Source: SpSt-398 sp033762195
GTDB lineage: Bacteria; Bacteroidota; Bacteroidia; Chitinophagales; Chitinophagaceae
Assembly: GCA_033762195.1 (NCBI GenBank)
Contig: JANRLV010000009.1
Coordinates: forward strand, 58,507 to 122,506
DNA: 64,000 bases
Reading direction: 5' to 3'
Every line of letters begins with the position of its first letter. Position 1 is the stretch's first letter. Made by a program: the position numbers and the translations under genes. The notes beneath the pieces are model-generated. The model saw nothing but the letters and a program-made list of their open reading frames with translations, did no database searches and was not told the origin of the DNA. Shown one piece after another: positions 9,404 to 16,781 of this stretch.

Positions 9404-9521
9404 CAGCAGATATACCCCGGAGGGAGTTGTTAGCTAATAGCTTTTAGCCCTTGGCGTTAACCGTAAAATTCTCTGCGCAACTCTGCTTTCTCTTGTTCTT
9501 TGCGGTGAACCCTCCCCATTA
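9404..9521. repeat. Decayed copies of two intergenic repeat families
   Basis: Between convergent fkbM and anmK, 9428-9450 carries a TAGCTAATAGCTTTTAGCC copy of the CTAATAG family. Next to it, 9455-9510 carries one imperfect arm of the CGCAGAG family (CTCTGCGCAACTCTG, then TCTCTTGTTCTTTGCGGT). That arm is the same word order seen in the right arm at 27252-27286. No gene is visible. Confidence 0.7.
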
Positions 9522-10613
9522 CTACTCTTCCTGCCCGTTCCACAATGCTCCGCCAATACTTCCCCTTTTTGCACCGGTCGTAGAAGGGATCGTACTGTAT
9601 TCATCGCGCCAGCGCAAAACACCCAACAGGGCCATGATGAGTGCCTCTTTATATTTTACCAGGTCAGCATCGGGAACAGTAACGGTAATACCCAGTGGTT
9701 GAAGCTGTTCTGTTAATCGCCTCACCAGAAATTGATTAAAGGCCCCTCCACCCGTTACCAATAAAGAACCACCGGACGTAGGCCAGGTGGCATGGTCCAT
9801 GATGGATTTTTTAACCTGAACAGCAATATGCTCCACATAAGTGCGGAGAACATCCTTTGGAGATAGTCCTGATTTTTCAAGTAAAGGCACCAGGGTTTCT
9901 GTGCCAAACTCATTGGCCAGCGATTTGGGCGGTGGTTGTTGGTAAAAATCAAAGGCATTCAACGTTTGCAACAGTCCATCCTGGACTTGTCCTTCGCTGG
10001 CAGCTTCACCATCTTTATCGAATTCCATTCCCAGCCTGGCGGCAAAATGATTAAGCACCCGGTTCGCCGGGCAGATATCAAAGGCCGACGTATGGTCCGG
10101 AGTGTGTATAGAGATATTGGCGATACCTCCGATATTCAACAAGAGTGAATGCTGGGGTAAGAGTAACCGTTCGCCTATTGGGACAATGGGAGCGCCCTGT
10201 CCACCAAGGGCCACGTCAAGCGCCCGGAGATCAGATACAATGGGCAATCCGGTTTCGGCTGCGATAGCAGCCCCTTCACCTAATTGGGCAGTAAAATCGG
10301 GGGGTTGGTGAAAACTGGTATGCCCATGAGAAGCCACCACGGCTACCTGAAACTGGAGGCCATTGTCCTCAATAAATTGATTGACCAATTGCCCCAGGTA
10401 ATGGCCATAATCCGCATGGAGCCGCAGGTAATCACGGGCAGATAGAGACGGAGCAGAGGAGAGTCTTTCACTCCATTCCGTTTCATAGGGGAGACAGGCT
10501 GCTTTTTGGATCTGGTAGGTCCATTTCCCTGCACTTTCCTGAAATTCTGCAAAGACGATATCCAAGCCATCGAGGCTGCTTCCGCTCATTAATCCGATTG
10601 CCCTGTAGACCAT
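9522..10613 (-). CDS. anmK: Anhydro-N-acetylmuramic acid kinase
   Basis: 363 residues, normal for AnmK. It starts with the family signature GLMSGSSLDGLD (residues 6-17), which forms the ATP phosphate loop of the hexokinase/actin fold, and contains LLNIGGIANIS and LLVTGGGAFNQFLV. It converts anhydro-N-acetylmuramic acid plus ATP to N-acetylmuramate 6-phosphate for recycling of peptidoglycan fragments. Cytosolic. It diverges from upp over a 66-bp gap that holds two back-to-back -7 boxes. Confidence 0.95.
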   Translation of the reverse strand: MVYRAIGLMSGSSLDGLDIVFAEFQESAGKWTYQIQKAACLPYETEWSERLSSAPSLSARDYLRLHADYGHYLGQLVNQFIEDNGLQFQVAVVASHGHTSFHQPPDFTAQLGEGAAIAAETGLPIVSDLRALDVALGGQGAPIVPIGERLLLPQHSLLLNIGGIANISIHTPDHTSAFDICPANRVLNHFAARLGMEFDKDGEAASEGQVQDGLLQTLNAFDFYQQPPPKSLANEFGTETLVPLLEKSGLSPKDVLRTYVEHIAVQVKKSIMDHATWPTSGGSLLVTGGGAFNQFLVRRLTEQLQPLGITVTVPDADLVKYKEALIMALLGVLRWRDEYSTIPSTTGAKRGSIGGALWNGQEE

Positions 10614-10645
10614 GATTTATATTTCCGTTTTCAGTATTCAGCGAT

Positions 10646-10653
10646 TAGATTTG
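10646..10653 (+). promoter_or_regulatory. -7 box TAGATTTG for upp
   Basis: Exact TAnnTTTG match, 26 bp before the upp start codon at 10680. Confidence 0.6.
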
Positions 10654-10661
10654 CAAAAGTA
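10654..10661 (-). promoter_or_regulatory. -7 box TACTTTTG for anmK
   Basis: Exact TAnnTTTG match on the minus strand, 41 bp before the anmK start at 10613. It touches the upp box on the other strand without a spacer. Confidence 0.55.
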
Positions 10662-10679
10662 CAACTTCAATTTTGGGCA

Positions 10680-11330
10680 ATGGTAGTCAACCTCAGCGAA
10701 CAGCACTCTCTCATCAGTAATTGGGTCGCGGAATTGCGCGACGTGGAGATTCAAGGTGATCGGCTTCGTTTTCGGCAAAATCTGGAAAGGATCGGAGAAG
10801 TCGCCGCCTATGAAATCAGTAAGACCCTGCCCTGGATTGAAAAAGAAGTACAGACACCCCTTGGTTCCTCCCCTTCCAAAATATTAAAAGAGCAACCCGT
10901 CCTGGCCACGATCCTGCGGGCCGGTCTACCCCTGCACAATGGGCTGCTCCATTTCTTCGACAGGGCGGACAATGCGTTTATAGCCGCCTACCGCAAACAT
11001 CAAAAAGACGGTTCCTTTGAGATCAGCCTGGAATATCTGTCCAGCCCCGACCTCCAGGACCGTATCCTGATCATTTCAGACCCCATGCTCGCCACGGGTT
11101 CTTCCTTGGTAAAAACCATACATTTAATGAAGGAAGAAGGCAACCCGAAAGAAATACATATCGTTTGTGCCATAGCCTGCACAGTTGGCATAGAATATGT
11201 TCGACGTGAGTCGCCGGGGGTCAAGATTTGGTGCGGAGACATTGACGATGAACTCACTGCGAAGGGTTATATCGTACCCGGCCTGGGCGATGCCGGGGAC
11301 CTGGCCTACGGTGCCAAAGTACAGATGTAA
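10680..11330 (+). CDS. upp: Uracil phosphoribosyltransferase
   Basis: 216 residues. The type I PRTase fold is shown by TILRAGLPLHNGLLHFF and the PRPP loop ILIISDPMLATGSSLVKTI. The C-terminal uracil-binding stretch YIVPGLGDAGDLAYG matches UPRT. It makes UMP from uracil and PRPP (pyrimidine salvage). The N-terminus (MVVNLSEQHSLISNWVAELRD) is normal for Bacteroidota members. Cytosolic, single gene with its own promoter; 65 bp separate it from the sprF-like gene downstream. Confidence 0.94.
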   Translation: MVVNLSEQHSLISNWVAELRDVEIQGDRLRFRQNLERIGEVAAYEISKTLPWIEKEVQTPLGSSPSKILKEQPVLATILRAGLPLHNGLLHFFDRADNAFIAAYRKHQKDGSFEISLEYLSSPDLQDRILIISDPMLATGSSLVKTIHLMKEEGNPKEIHIVCAIACTVGIEYVRRESPGVKIWCGDIDDELTAKGYIVPGLGDAGDLAYGAKVQM

Positions 11331-11395
11331 GCAGCATTATTTTAATTCCCCCGGTCTGTCAATTTTTTGTATTTTACACATCCTTAGTGTTGATA

Positions 11396-12409
11396 ATGAA
11401 GAAAACAATTCTAATCTTGACCCTTTTGTGGGCTGTGGTGACTGAGACCCGGGCTCAGGACCCCAATTTTTCCCAATTTTTTGCCTCCCCTCTGACCCTT
11501 AACCCTGCCCTAACCGGTAAGTTTGACGGGATCGTTCGGGTGGCCGGAAATTACCGGAACCAATGGCCCACTATCAATAACGCCTTTACTACAGCCACCG
11601 CTTCGGTGGATTTTCATGTTCTCAAAAACCGCCTTCAGGATATAGACCGCTGGGGAGTGGGTATTTTGGGGTTCACCGACAAAAACGGGAATGGCGCTTT
11701 ACAAAATAATTTTATCGCCCTATCCACTGCCTTTCATAAAGGATTGGATGAAAACGGATACCATCAGATCGGGGTGGGCTTCCAGGGTACTTATGCCAAT
11801 AAAAGACTGGATGTGACCAAGGTGGTCTTTGAGGATCAATTGACTGCCCTTGGTTTTACAGGTGTTACCTCCGAAGTTTTCAATCAGCAAAACCTGAATG
11901 TGAACTACTTTGACCTCAATGCCGGGGTCATGTACAATGGGACCACAAACGGATACAATAACTTCTACCTTGGTGCCTCGATGTACCACCTGAACCGTCC
12001 AAAAGAGACCTTTCAGGGTGGTCAATATTATCTGAGTTCACGACTGACCCTGCAAGCAGGTGGTCGGTTGCCAGTAGGCCAATTCAATGCTTTCCATTTT
12101 AGCGCCAATCATAGCACTCAGGCCAATGCCCGCAATACCGTGATCGGCGGGGCCTATGCCCTGAACCTGAATGGAATGGAAGACAATCCTACCAATGTGT
12201 ATTTAGGTACCTGGTTCCGCTTTGGCGATGCCATCATTCCGTATGTCGGACTTGAATTCAATGATTTTCACTTAGGCTTTACCTACGATGTCAATACCTC
12301 CGGACTTAAACCCGCTTCGAATGTGCGGGGTGGTGCCGAGATCTCCCTCATTTATATCAAACAACCAGTTGACAGGAATTTGAAGAAGTTGAATTGCCCT
12401 AAATTTTAA
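11396..12409 (+). CDS. PorP/SprF-family type IX secretion membrane protein
   Basis: 337 residues from the ATG at 11396 (MKKTILILTLLWAVVTETRAQ, signal peptide); a GTG three codons earlier is less likely. QDPNFSQFFASPLTLNPALTG directly after cleavage is the family hallmark, followed by alternating beta strands of an outer-membrane barrel. PorP/SprF proteins sit in the outer membrane and help secrete or anchor particular T9SS cargo, usually a giant CHU_C-tailed protein encoded next to them. Here no such partner adjoins; the nearest CHU_C gene is at 39240. Its stop overlaps that of the convergent DASS transporter by 4 bp. Confidence 0.88.
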   Translation: MKKTILILTLLWAVVTETRAQDPNFSQFFASPLTLNPALTGKFDGIVRVAGNYRNQWPTINNAFTTATASVDFHVLKNRLQDIDRWGVGILGFTDKNGNGALQNNFIALSTAFHKGLDENGYHQIGVGFQGTYANKRLDVTKVVFEDQLTALGFTGVTSEVFNQQNLNVNYFDLNAGVMYNGTTNGYNNFYLGASMYHLNRPKETFQGGQYYLSSRLTLQAGGRLPVGQFNAFHFSANHSTQANARNTVIGGAYALNLNGMEDNPTNVYLGTWFRFGDAIIPYVGLEFNDFHLGFTYDVNTSGLKPASNVRGGAEISLIYIKQPVDRNLKKLNCPKF

Positions 12410-13824
12410 AGGAAGTAGTAACAGACTATTGAAATCAACACCACCGCGATCAGGTTCATAACAAATCCTGCTTTCACCATTTTTTTCAACGGAATATGTC
12501 CACTGCTAAATACGATCGCATTGGGCGGCGTTGCCATAGGCAACATGCTTCCACAACTGGCAGCCAGGGTCATCGGAATTCCCACGGCCAGTGGAGAAAT
12601 TCCCAATGCATCTGCCAGTCCGCAAACCACGGGTGCAAAAACGATGACCTGGGCGATATTGCTCATCAGTTCTCCCAGAAATAAGGATACAACGGTAACC
12701 ACTAAAATCAGGAGGAACCCTCCACCCGCAAACCGGGCCATCCAGGTACCCATTGATTGGATCAACCCGGCATTTTCCAGTGCTGATGCCAATGAAATAC
12801 CACCTCCGAACAGAATCAGGATTCCCCAGGCCATTTTGCTGGTATCTTCCCAGGCGAGCAAGGTCGGAGAGACTGTATTGTTCTTTGAACTGGGAAAGAT
12901 AAAGAGGGCAATGGCCCCTGCCATCGCAATGATAGAGTCGTCCAATCTGATTCCTCCAAATCCATTGATGATATCCTTGGTGATCCAGAAAAAGGCGGTG
13001 ACGGCAAATATCCACAGTACCCTTTTTTCTTCAACGCTCATAGGCCCCAACCGGGAAATTTCTTCTTTGATCAGGTCATGTGTTTCACTACTTGCCTTGA
13101 TGTGATTGGGGAATAACAGCTTTGTCAGTACCACATACAGGCAGAACAGGAGCAGGATGGCCAGCGGTGTACCGATCTTCATCCAATTAAAAAAACCGAT
13201 CGGTTCACCATATTTTTTTTCTATAAACCCGGCAAAGGCCACATTGGGAGGCGTGCCAATGATGGTTGCAATACCGCCCAAATTGGAGGCGTAAGCGATC
13301 ACCAGCATGAGCGAGAGTGAAAAATGAGCAAGGTGCCCTTCACCGCGGTGTTTATCCTTCATCACATTGATCACGGAAAGGGCAATGGGGAACATCATCA
13401 TAGTTGTAGCCGTATTGCTCAGCCACATACTAAGTAATCCTGTTGCAATGATAAAGCCGAGAATGATCCGGTTGCCCGAAGTGCCGGTCAGCTGGACGAT
13501 ATTCAGGGCGATACGTTTATGCAGGTTCCATTTTTCAATGGCCAGGCCGATCATAAATCCTCCCATGAACAGAAAGATGATCGGATTGGCATAGGGAGCC
13601 GCTGTATTGGGAAGCGTGGCAATGCCCAATAAGGGAAACAATACCAGCGGGATAAGGGCGGTAACCGGCAATGGGATGGCCTCTGATATCCACCAAACCA
13701 CCATCAGGGAGCCCACGGCAAGGGTCAATGAAGCCTTTTCTGCCAAATGAAAGGGGTTGAGCAGATAAAGCCCAATGGCAAGCACCAGTCCGGCGATCAG
13801 AGATAAAATTCGAACTCGATTCAT
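12406..13824 (-). CDS. SLC13/DASS-family sodium:anion symporter
   Basis: 472 residues from ATG 13824 (MNRVRILSLIAGLVL); the frame extends 22 codons upstream through unlikely sequence. About 11-12 hydrophobic segments. The two DASS substrate/sodium motifs are visible: LSNTATTMMMFPIAL in the first half and SCGSMLPMATPPNAIVFSSG in the second, both of the SNT/ATPPN type. The family imports di- or tricarboxylates or sulfate with Na+. The substrate is not settled by sequence, though succinate or similar C4 acids are most usual. Inner membrane. Divergent from the EI24 protein with only 46 bp between starts. Confidence 0.88.
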   Translation of the reverse strand: MNRVRILSLIAGLVLAIGLYLLNPFHLAEKASLTLAVGSLMVVWWISEAIPLPVTALIPLVLFPLLGIATLPNTAAPYANPIIFLFMGGFMIGLAIEKWNLHKRIALNIVQLTGTSGNRIILGFIIATGLLSMWLSNTATTMMMFPIALSVINVMKDKHRGEGHLAHFSLSLMLVIAYASNLGGIATIIGTPPNVAFAGFIEKKYGEPIGFFNWMKIGTPLAILLLFCLYVVLTKLLFPNHIKASSETHDLIKEEISRLGPMSVEEKRVLWIFAVTAFFWITKDIINGFGGIRLDDSIIAMAGAIALFIFPSSKNNTVSPTLLAWEDTSKMAWGILILFGGGISLASALENAGLIQSMGTWMARFAGGGFLLILVVTVVSLFLGELMSNIAQVIVFAPVVCGLADALGISPLAVGIPMTLAASCGSMLPMATPPNAIVFSSGHIPLKKMVKAGFVMNLIAVVLISIVCYYFL

Positions 13825-13870
13825 GGCATACAATATACTCCAGTAGCTTATATTTACCCAAATTTCGGTA

Positions 13871-14617
13871 TTGCTCAAAGAGATCATCATAGCGATCCAA
13901 TCCTATAATGAAGCCCGCCAGTTCATCCGGGAAAACCGGTTATGGAAATGGATCCTCATGCCAGGGCTTATCTACACCCTGCTTTTCCTAATTGGCATGT
14001 ACTTTTTTATTGGTTCGGCCACGAGTGTGATCGAATACCTCACCCGGGTTTCACACGTGAGCGAATGGATACAAAAATTGGAAAACAGTTGGGTGGGTTT
14101 TCTCTTTGCCCTGGCCGGCATGATGCTCTGGTTGCTGCTCTTGTTATTTTATTTCTCGCTGTTCAAATATGCCTGGCTCATCATTGGCTCCCCGATATTT
14201 ACTTACTTAAGTGAAAGGACCCAGGCCATTTTGGAGAAAAAAGAATTTTCTTTTAACAGCCGGCAGTTCTTTCGGGATGTATCGCCAGGGGTGAAAGTGG
14301 CCCTGCGCAATTGTGCCTGGCAAACCGGTTATCTTTTCCTGCTCATGCTCTTCTCCATGGTTCCCCTTGTAGGCATGATCGCCCCGGTGATCGCCCTATT
14401 TGTAGAGTGCTACTATTATGGTTATTCCATGATCAGCTATAGCCTTGACCGGGAAAAAGTGGCCCCCGAAAAAAGTGCCGCCTTTATCAAGGAACATAAG
14501 GGTCTGGCCATTGGAAACGGGATCATCTTTTACCTGATGCATATCGTCATCATCTTTGCACCGGCCTATGCCATCATCGCGGCAACCCTGAGTGTTCATA
14601 AAGTAAAACCGGCATGA
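13871..14617 (+). CDS. EI24-domain (CysZ-like) membrane protein
   Basis: 248 residues. The only sensible start is TTG at 13871, giving LKEIIIAIQSYNEARQFIRE. The frame is closed at 13844-13846 and the first ATG would remove the conserved N-terminus and part of the first membrane helix. Four or more long hydrophobic segments (residues 30-50, 75-105, 150-185, 215-240) match the EI24/CysZ fold. CysZ-like proteins are linked to sulfate uptake in enterobacteria, but for this Bacteroidota group the role is unknown. It overlaps the next gene by 4 bp (ATGA), so the two are translationally coupled. Confidence 0.78.
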   Translation: MLKEIIIAIQSYNEARQFIRENRLWKWILMPGLIYTLLFLIGMYFFIGSATSVIEYLTRVSHVSEWIQKLENSWVGFLFALAGMMLWLLLLLFYFSLFKYAWLIIGSPIFTYLSERTQAILEKKEFSFNSRQFFRDVSPGVKVALRNCAWQTGYLFLLMLFSMVPLVGMIAPVIALFVECYYYGYSMISYSLDREKVAPEKSAAFIKEHKGLAIGNGIIFYLMHIVIIFAPAYAIIAATLSVHKVKPA

Positions 14618-15336
14618 CAAATTCTTCTATGGGAACGGTCTACCTGATCCCGGCCCCGCTGACGGATGACGGCATTGCGGGAATCTCTCCGGAAATAAAA
14701 GAAGCCATTGCCCAATGCCAGATATTCTTTACCGAGAATGAAAAAGACGCTCGTCGGTATTTTAAAAAACTGTGGAAGGAAATGGTGATCGATGACTATG
14801 AATGGCATGCCATCCATGGTCGGGAAGAAGAGGCCCTGCCCCAATTCAGGCAACGGCTGAAAGAGGGTAAGATCATCGGTATCGTCAGTGATGCGGGCTG
14901 CCCGGGTGTGGCTGACCCGGGTCAATTATTGATCGCGGCAGCACAGGAACTGGGTGCAAGCATCAAGCCGCTGGTGGGACCGAGCTCCATTCTCCTCGCC
15001 CTGATGGCCAGTGGTATGAATGGGCAGCAATTCCATTTCCATGGGTATTTACCCATCGAGGCCCAGGAAAAGATAAAAGTGATCAGACAGATCGAGGCCC
15101 GATCCGCAAAGGAAAATTGTACCGAACTGTTTATTGAAACGCCTTACCGCAATAATCAAATGCTGGATACGCTGCTCCAGTATTGTAACCCGGAAACAAA
15201 AATTGGTGTGGCCGTCTCGCTGACCGATAAGGAAGAGTGGGTGCGCATAAAAAAGGTAAAGGACTGGAAAAAAGAGAAACCTGACCTGCACAAAAAGCCT
15301 GCTATCTTCTTGTTGTATGCCTATGGTGCCCTTTAG
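14614..15336 (+). CDS. RsmI-like tetrapyrrole-methylase-fold SAM methyltransferase
   Basis: 240 residues. The motifs GIVSDAGCPGVADPGQLLI and LVGPSSILLALMASGMNG are those of RsmI (16S rRNA C1402 2'-O-methyltransferase) within the tetrapyrrole-methylase fold. The N-terminus MGTVYLIPAPLTDDG is the short Bacteroidota variant, and FIETPYRNNQMLDTLL matches too. This shorter paralogue group is often present beside a true RsmI, so rRNA methylation is likely but not proven. Start codon overlaps the EI24 stop. Confidence 0.8.
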   Translation: MTNSSMGTVYLIPAPLTDDGIAGISPEIKEAIAQCQIFFTENEKDARRYFKKLWKEMVIDDYEWHAIHGREEEALPQFRQRLKEGKIIGIVSDAGCPGVADPGQLLIAAAQELGASIKPLVGPSSILLALMASGMNGQQFHFHGYLPIEAQEKIKVIRQIEARSAKENCTELFIETPYRNNQMLDTLLQYCNPETKIGVAVSLTDKEEWVRIKKVKDWKKEKPDLHKKPAIFLLYAYGAL

Positions 15337-15371
15337 CGTCCGGGAGGTTAATTCACCACAAAGCGCCAGGA

Positions 15372-15791
15372 TTATTCAGGATCGCGCATCGAGATAATGC
15401 TATCCACGATATACCGGGAGTTTCCACGCCAAGGCAAAACACCATTGTATTCCTTATAATGGAGATCGAAGATCTTACCGGCATTTAGCTTCAGCACTTC
15501 AAATACCTCTTTGCTTTTGATGGAGAACTCAAACTCATTTGACTGGATGGCGCCCACTGTACGGCTTCTGATCCCTTCCTGTATGAGTTTGCCTTCATAG
15601 GTTTTGAAGATCTGCCCTTTCTTAACCGCATAGTTGAGATAACCCGATTTTACCCCATCGCTGGTAAAAGGATAGTAGTATTTCCAATAGATGAACCCCA
15701 CGAGAAAGAGGACCATCACGATAACGAGTGTTCGCAAGAATTTCCGAAATCCGGAAGTCTTTTTGGGTGTAGAAGCAGTCAGGGGGTCCAT
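15372..15791 (-). CDS. Conserved small membrane-anchored protein
   Basis: 139 residues. One transmembrane helix (about residues 20-38, TLVIVMVLFLVGFIYW) follows a short basic N-terminus. The soluble part contains KKGQIFKTYEGKLIQEG and VLHY-like HYKEYNGVLPWRGNSRYIVDSI, which I recognise as a conserved Bacteroidota family. It is sometimes labelled 6-phosphogluconate dehydrogenase in databases, a label the sequence does not support. Likely inner-membrane anchored with a periplasmic beta domain. Function unknown. Its divergent neighbour is the arginine leader. Confidence 0.75.
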   Translation of the reverse strand: MDPLTASTPKKTSGFRKFLRTLVIVMVLFLVGFIYWKYYYPFTSDGVKSGYLNYAVKKGQIFKTYEGKLIQEGIRSRTVGAIQSNEFEFSIKSKEVFEVLKLNAGKIFDLHYKEYNGVLPWRGNSRYIVDSIISMRDPE

Positions 15792-15840
15792 ATGTAGAAT
15801 TTTATAACAAAATATTTTTAGCTAAAGGTAAATTATTGTA

Positions 15841-15848
15841 TACATTTG
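15841..15848 (+). promoter_or_regulatory. -7 box TACATTTG of the arginine operon
   Basis: Exact TAnnTTTG. A start of transcription about 7 bp downstream would begin the RNA near 15855, some 14 nt before the leader-peptide start at 15869 and 200 nt before the first enzyme gene. The -33 position is only T-rich (TTTT at 15816-15819). Confidence 0.6.
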
Positions 15849-15868
15849 TTCCCTCAATAATAAAAGAA

Positions 15869-15961
15869 GTGAAGAAACCTTTTATACATATCCAACCAGG
15901 CACCTCCAATGGAGTGGCTCGTAGGGTTGTTTCTTTACCGCGACGCCGACCTGTTATCTGA
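15869..15961 (+). CDS. Arginine-rich leader peptide (candidate attenuator)
   Basis: 30 codons from GTG at 15869 to TGA at 15959-15961, too short for ordinary gene calling. It starts MKKPFIHIQPG, then reads VARRVVSLPRRRPVI at its end. Five of the last 13 residues are Arg: CGT-AGG at 15920-15925 and CGA-CGC-CGA at 15941-15949. It sits between a good promoter box and an arginine biosynthesis operon, exactly where a ribosome-stalling leader would be expected. AAAAGAAG just before the GTG could serve as a weak ribosome site. It is inferred, not shown, that this peptide is translated. Confidence 0.55.
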   Translation: MKKPFIHIQPGTSNGVARRVVSLPRRRPVI

Positions 15962-16065
15962 CAGGACGAGCACCTCACCACGGCCCCTGTCAGTGGAAAA
16001 TTCCCCAAACTATTTTTCGGATTGGTCATCCCTCACTGAACAATAGCGTTTCCAAAGTGGAAAAT
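15950..16065 (+). promoter_or_regulatory. Alternative RNA structures of the arginine leader
   Basis: Directly after the Arg codons, CCTGT (15950-15954) can pair with ACAGG (15961-15965). The overlapping CTGACAGG (15958-15965) can instead pair perfectly with CCTGTCAG (15986-15993), so the two are mutually exclusive. Further on, TTTCCA (16049-16054) can pair with TGGAAA at 16058-16063, burying the GTG start of the first enzyme gene. It can also pair with an identical upstream copy at 15994-15999; the two copies share the 10-mer AGTGGAAAAT. No clean U-tailed terminator is visible, so control of translation seems as likely as termination. Confidence 0.45.
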
Positions 16066-16770
16066 CATAAGATACTTATTCGTGTTGCCAATACTGGTGA
16101 TCAGCATTTTGCTGAAACCATCACCACCGAAATGGCCGAAAGCGCCAAAGCCAGGGGAACCGGAATCGCCAAGCGGTCGCCTGACTATATCGCCCAGAAA
16201 ATGGAAGAAGGCAAAGCTGTAATAGCCTTTACCGACAAAGGAGAATGGGTGGGTTTTTGCTATATCGAAACCTGGAGCCATGGCGAGTATGTAGCCAACT
16301 CCGGACTGATCGTAGCCCCGGCTTTTCGCAAGACAGGTGTCGCCAAAGGCATCAAAAAGAAAATATTCGATCTCAGCCGCCAGCTATACCCCGAGGCCAA
16401 GATATTTGGTCTGACCACGGGACTGGCCGTTATGAAAATCAATAGCGACCTCGGCTATGAACCAGTCACCTATTCCGAGCTGACCCAGGATGAAGCTTTC
16501 TGGGCTGGTTGTAAAAGCTGTGTCAATTACGAGATCCTGATGAGCAAGGAAAGAAAGAACTGTTTCTGTACCGGTATGCTCTATGATCCCAAAGACCACT
16601 ACGAGCCGGAAGAGACCAGTAAGTTCTTTGCAGAAAATAAGAACATCTTCGAGCGGCTGATCCGGATCAAAAAATGGAGGCTCCTGAAACCTTTCCTGAA
16701 AAAGGACAACGGTGGAGGGAATGGGCAAAGCAAACCGAAGTCATTCTTCCATTATCTGTTTCATCTGTAA
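16057..16770 (+). CDS. GNAT N-acyltransferase, likely N-acylglutamate synthase of the arginine operon
   Basis: 237 residues from GTG 16057; no ATG is available and upstream codons lack a start. The GNAT acetyl-CoA core is visible: WVGFCYIETW, ANSGLIVAPAFRKTGVAKGIKKKIFDL (motif A, Q/RxxGxG/A type, about residues 87-113). A Cys-containing C-terminal extension (GCKSCVNYEIL, NCFCTGMLYDP) follows. It is first in an operon with all later arginine steps and no ArgA or ArgJ is present, so it should make N-acyl-glutamate. The carbamoyltransferase residue noted at 20190 favours succinyl-CoA as donor. As I recall, related Bacteroidota GNATs have been shown genetically to fill this step. Stops 11 bp before argG. 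Confidence 0.7.
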   Translation: MENHKILIRVANTGDQHFAETITTEMAESAKARGTGIAKRSPDYIAQKMEEGKAVIAFTDKGEWVGFCYIETWSHGEYVANSGLIVAPAFRKTGVAKGIKKKIFDLSRQLYPEAKIFGLTTGLAVMKINSDLGYEPVTYSELTQDEAFWAGCKSCVNYEILMSKERKNCFCTGMLYDPKDHYEPEETSKFFAENKNIFERLIRIKKWRLLKPFLKKDNGGGNGQSKPKSFFHYLFHL

Positions 16771-16781
16771 ATAAAGGAACC

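Noticed and set aside
15802..16029. 75-codon minus-strand frame across the arginine leader
   Set aside because: No signal, domain or start context; the opposite strand has a better-supported leader with promoter and Arg codons.
15841..16056. T-box or known riboswitch before the arginine operon
   Set aside because: No T-box sequence or specifier-loop layout and no riboswitch consensus I recognise; the leader-peptide reading explains the region better.
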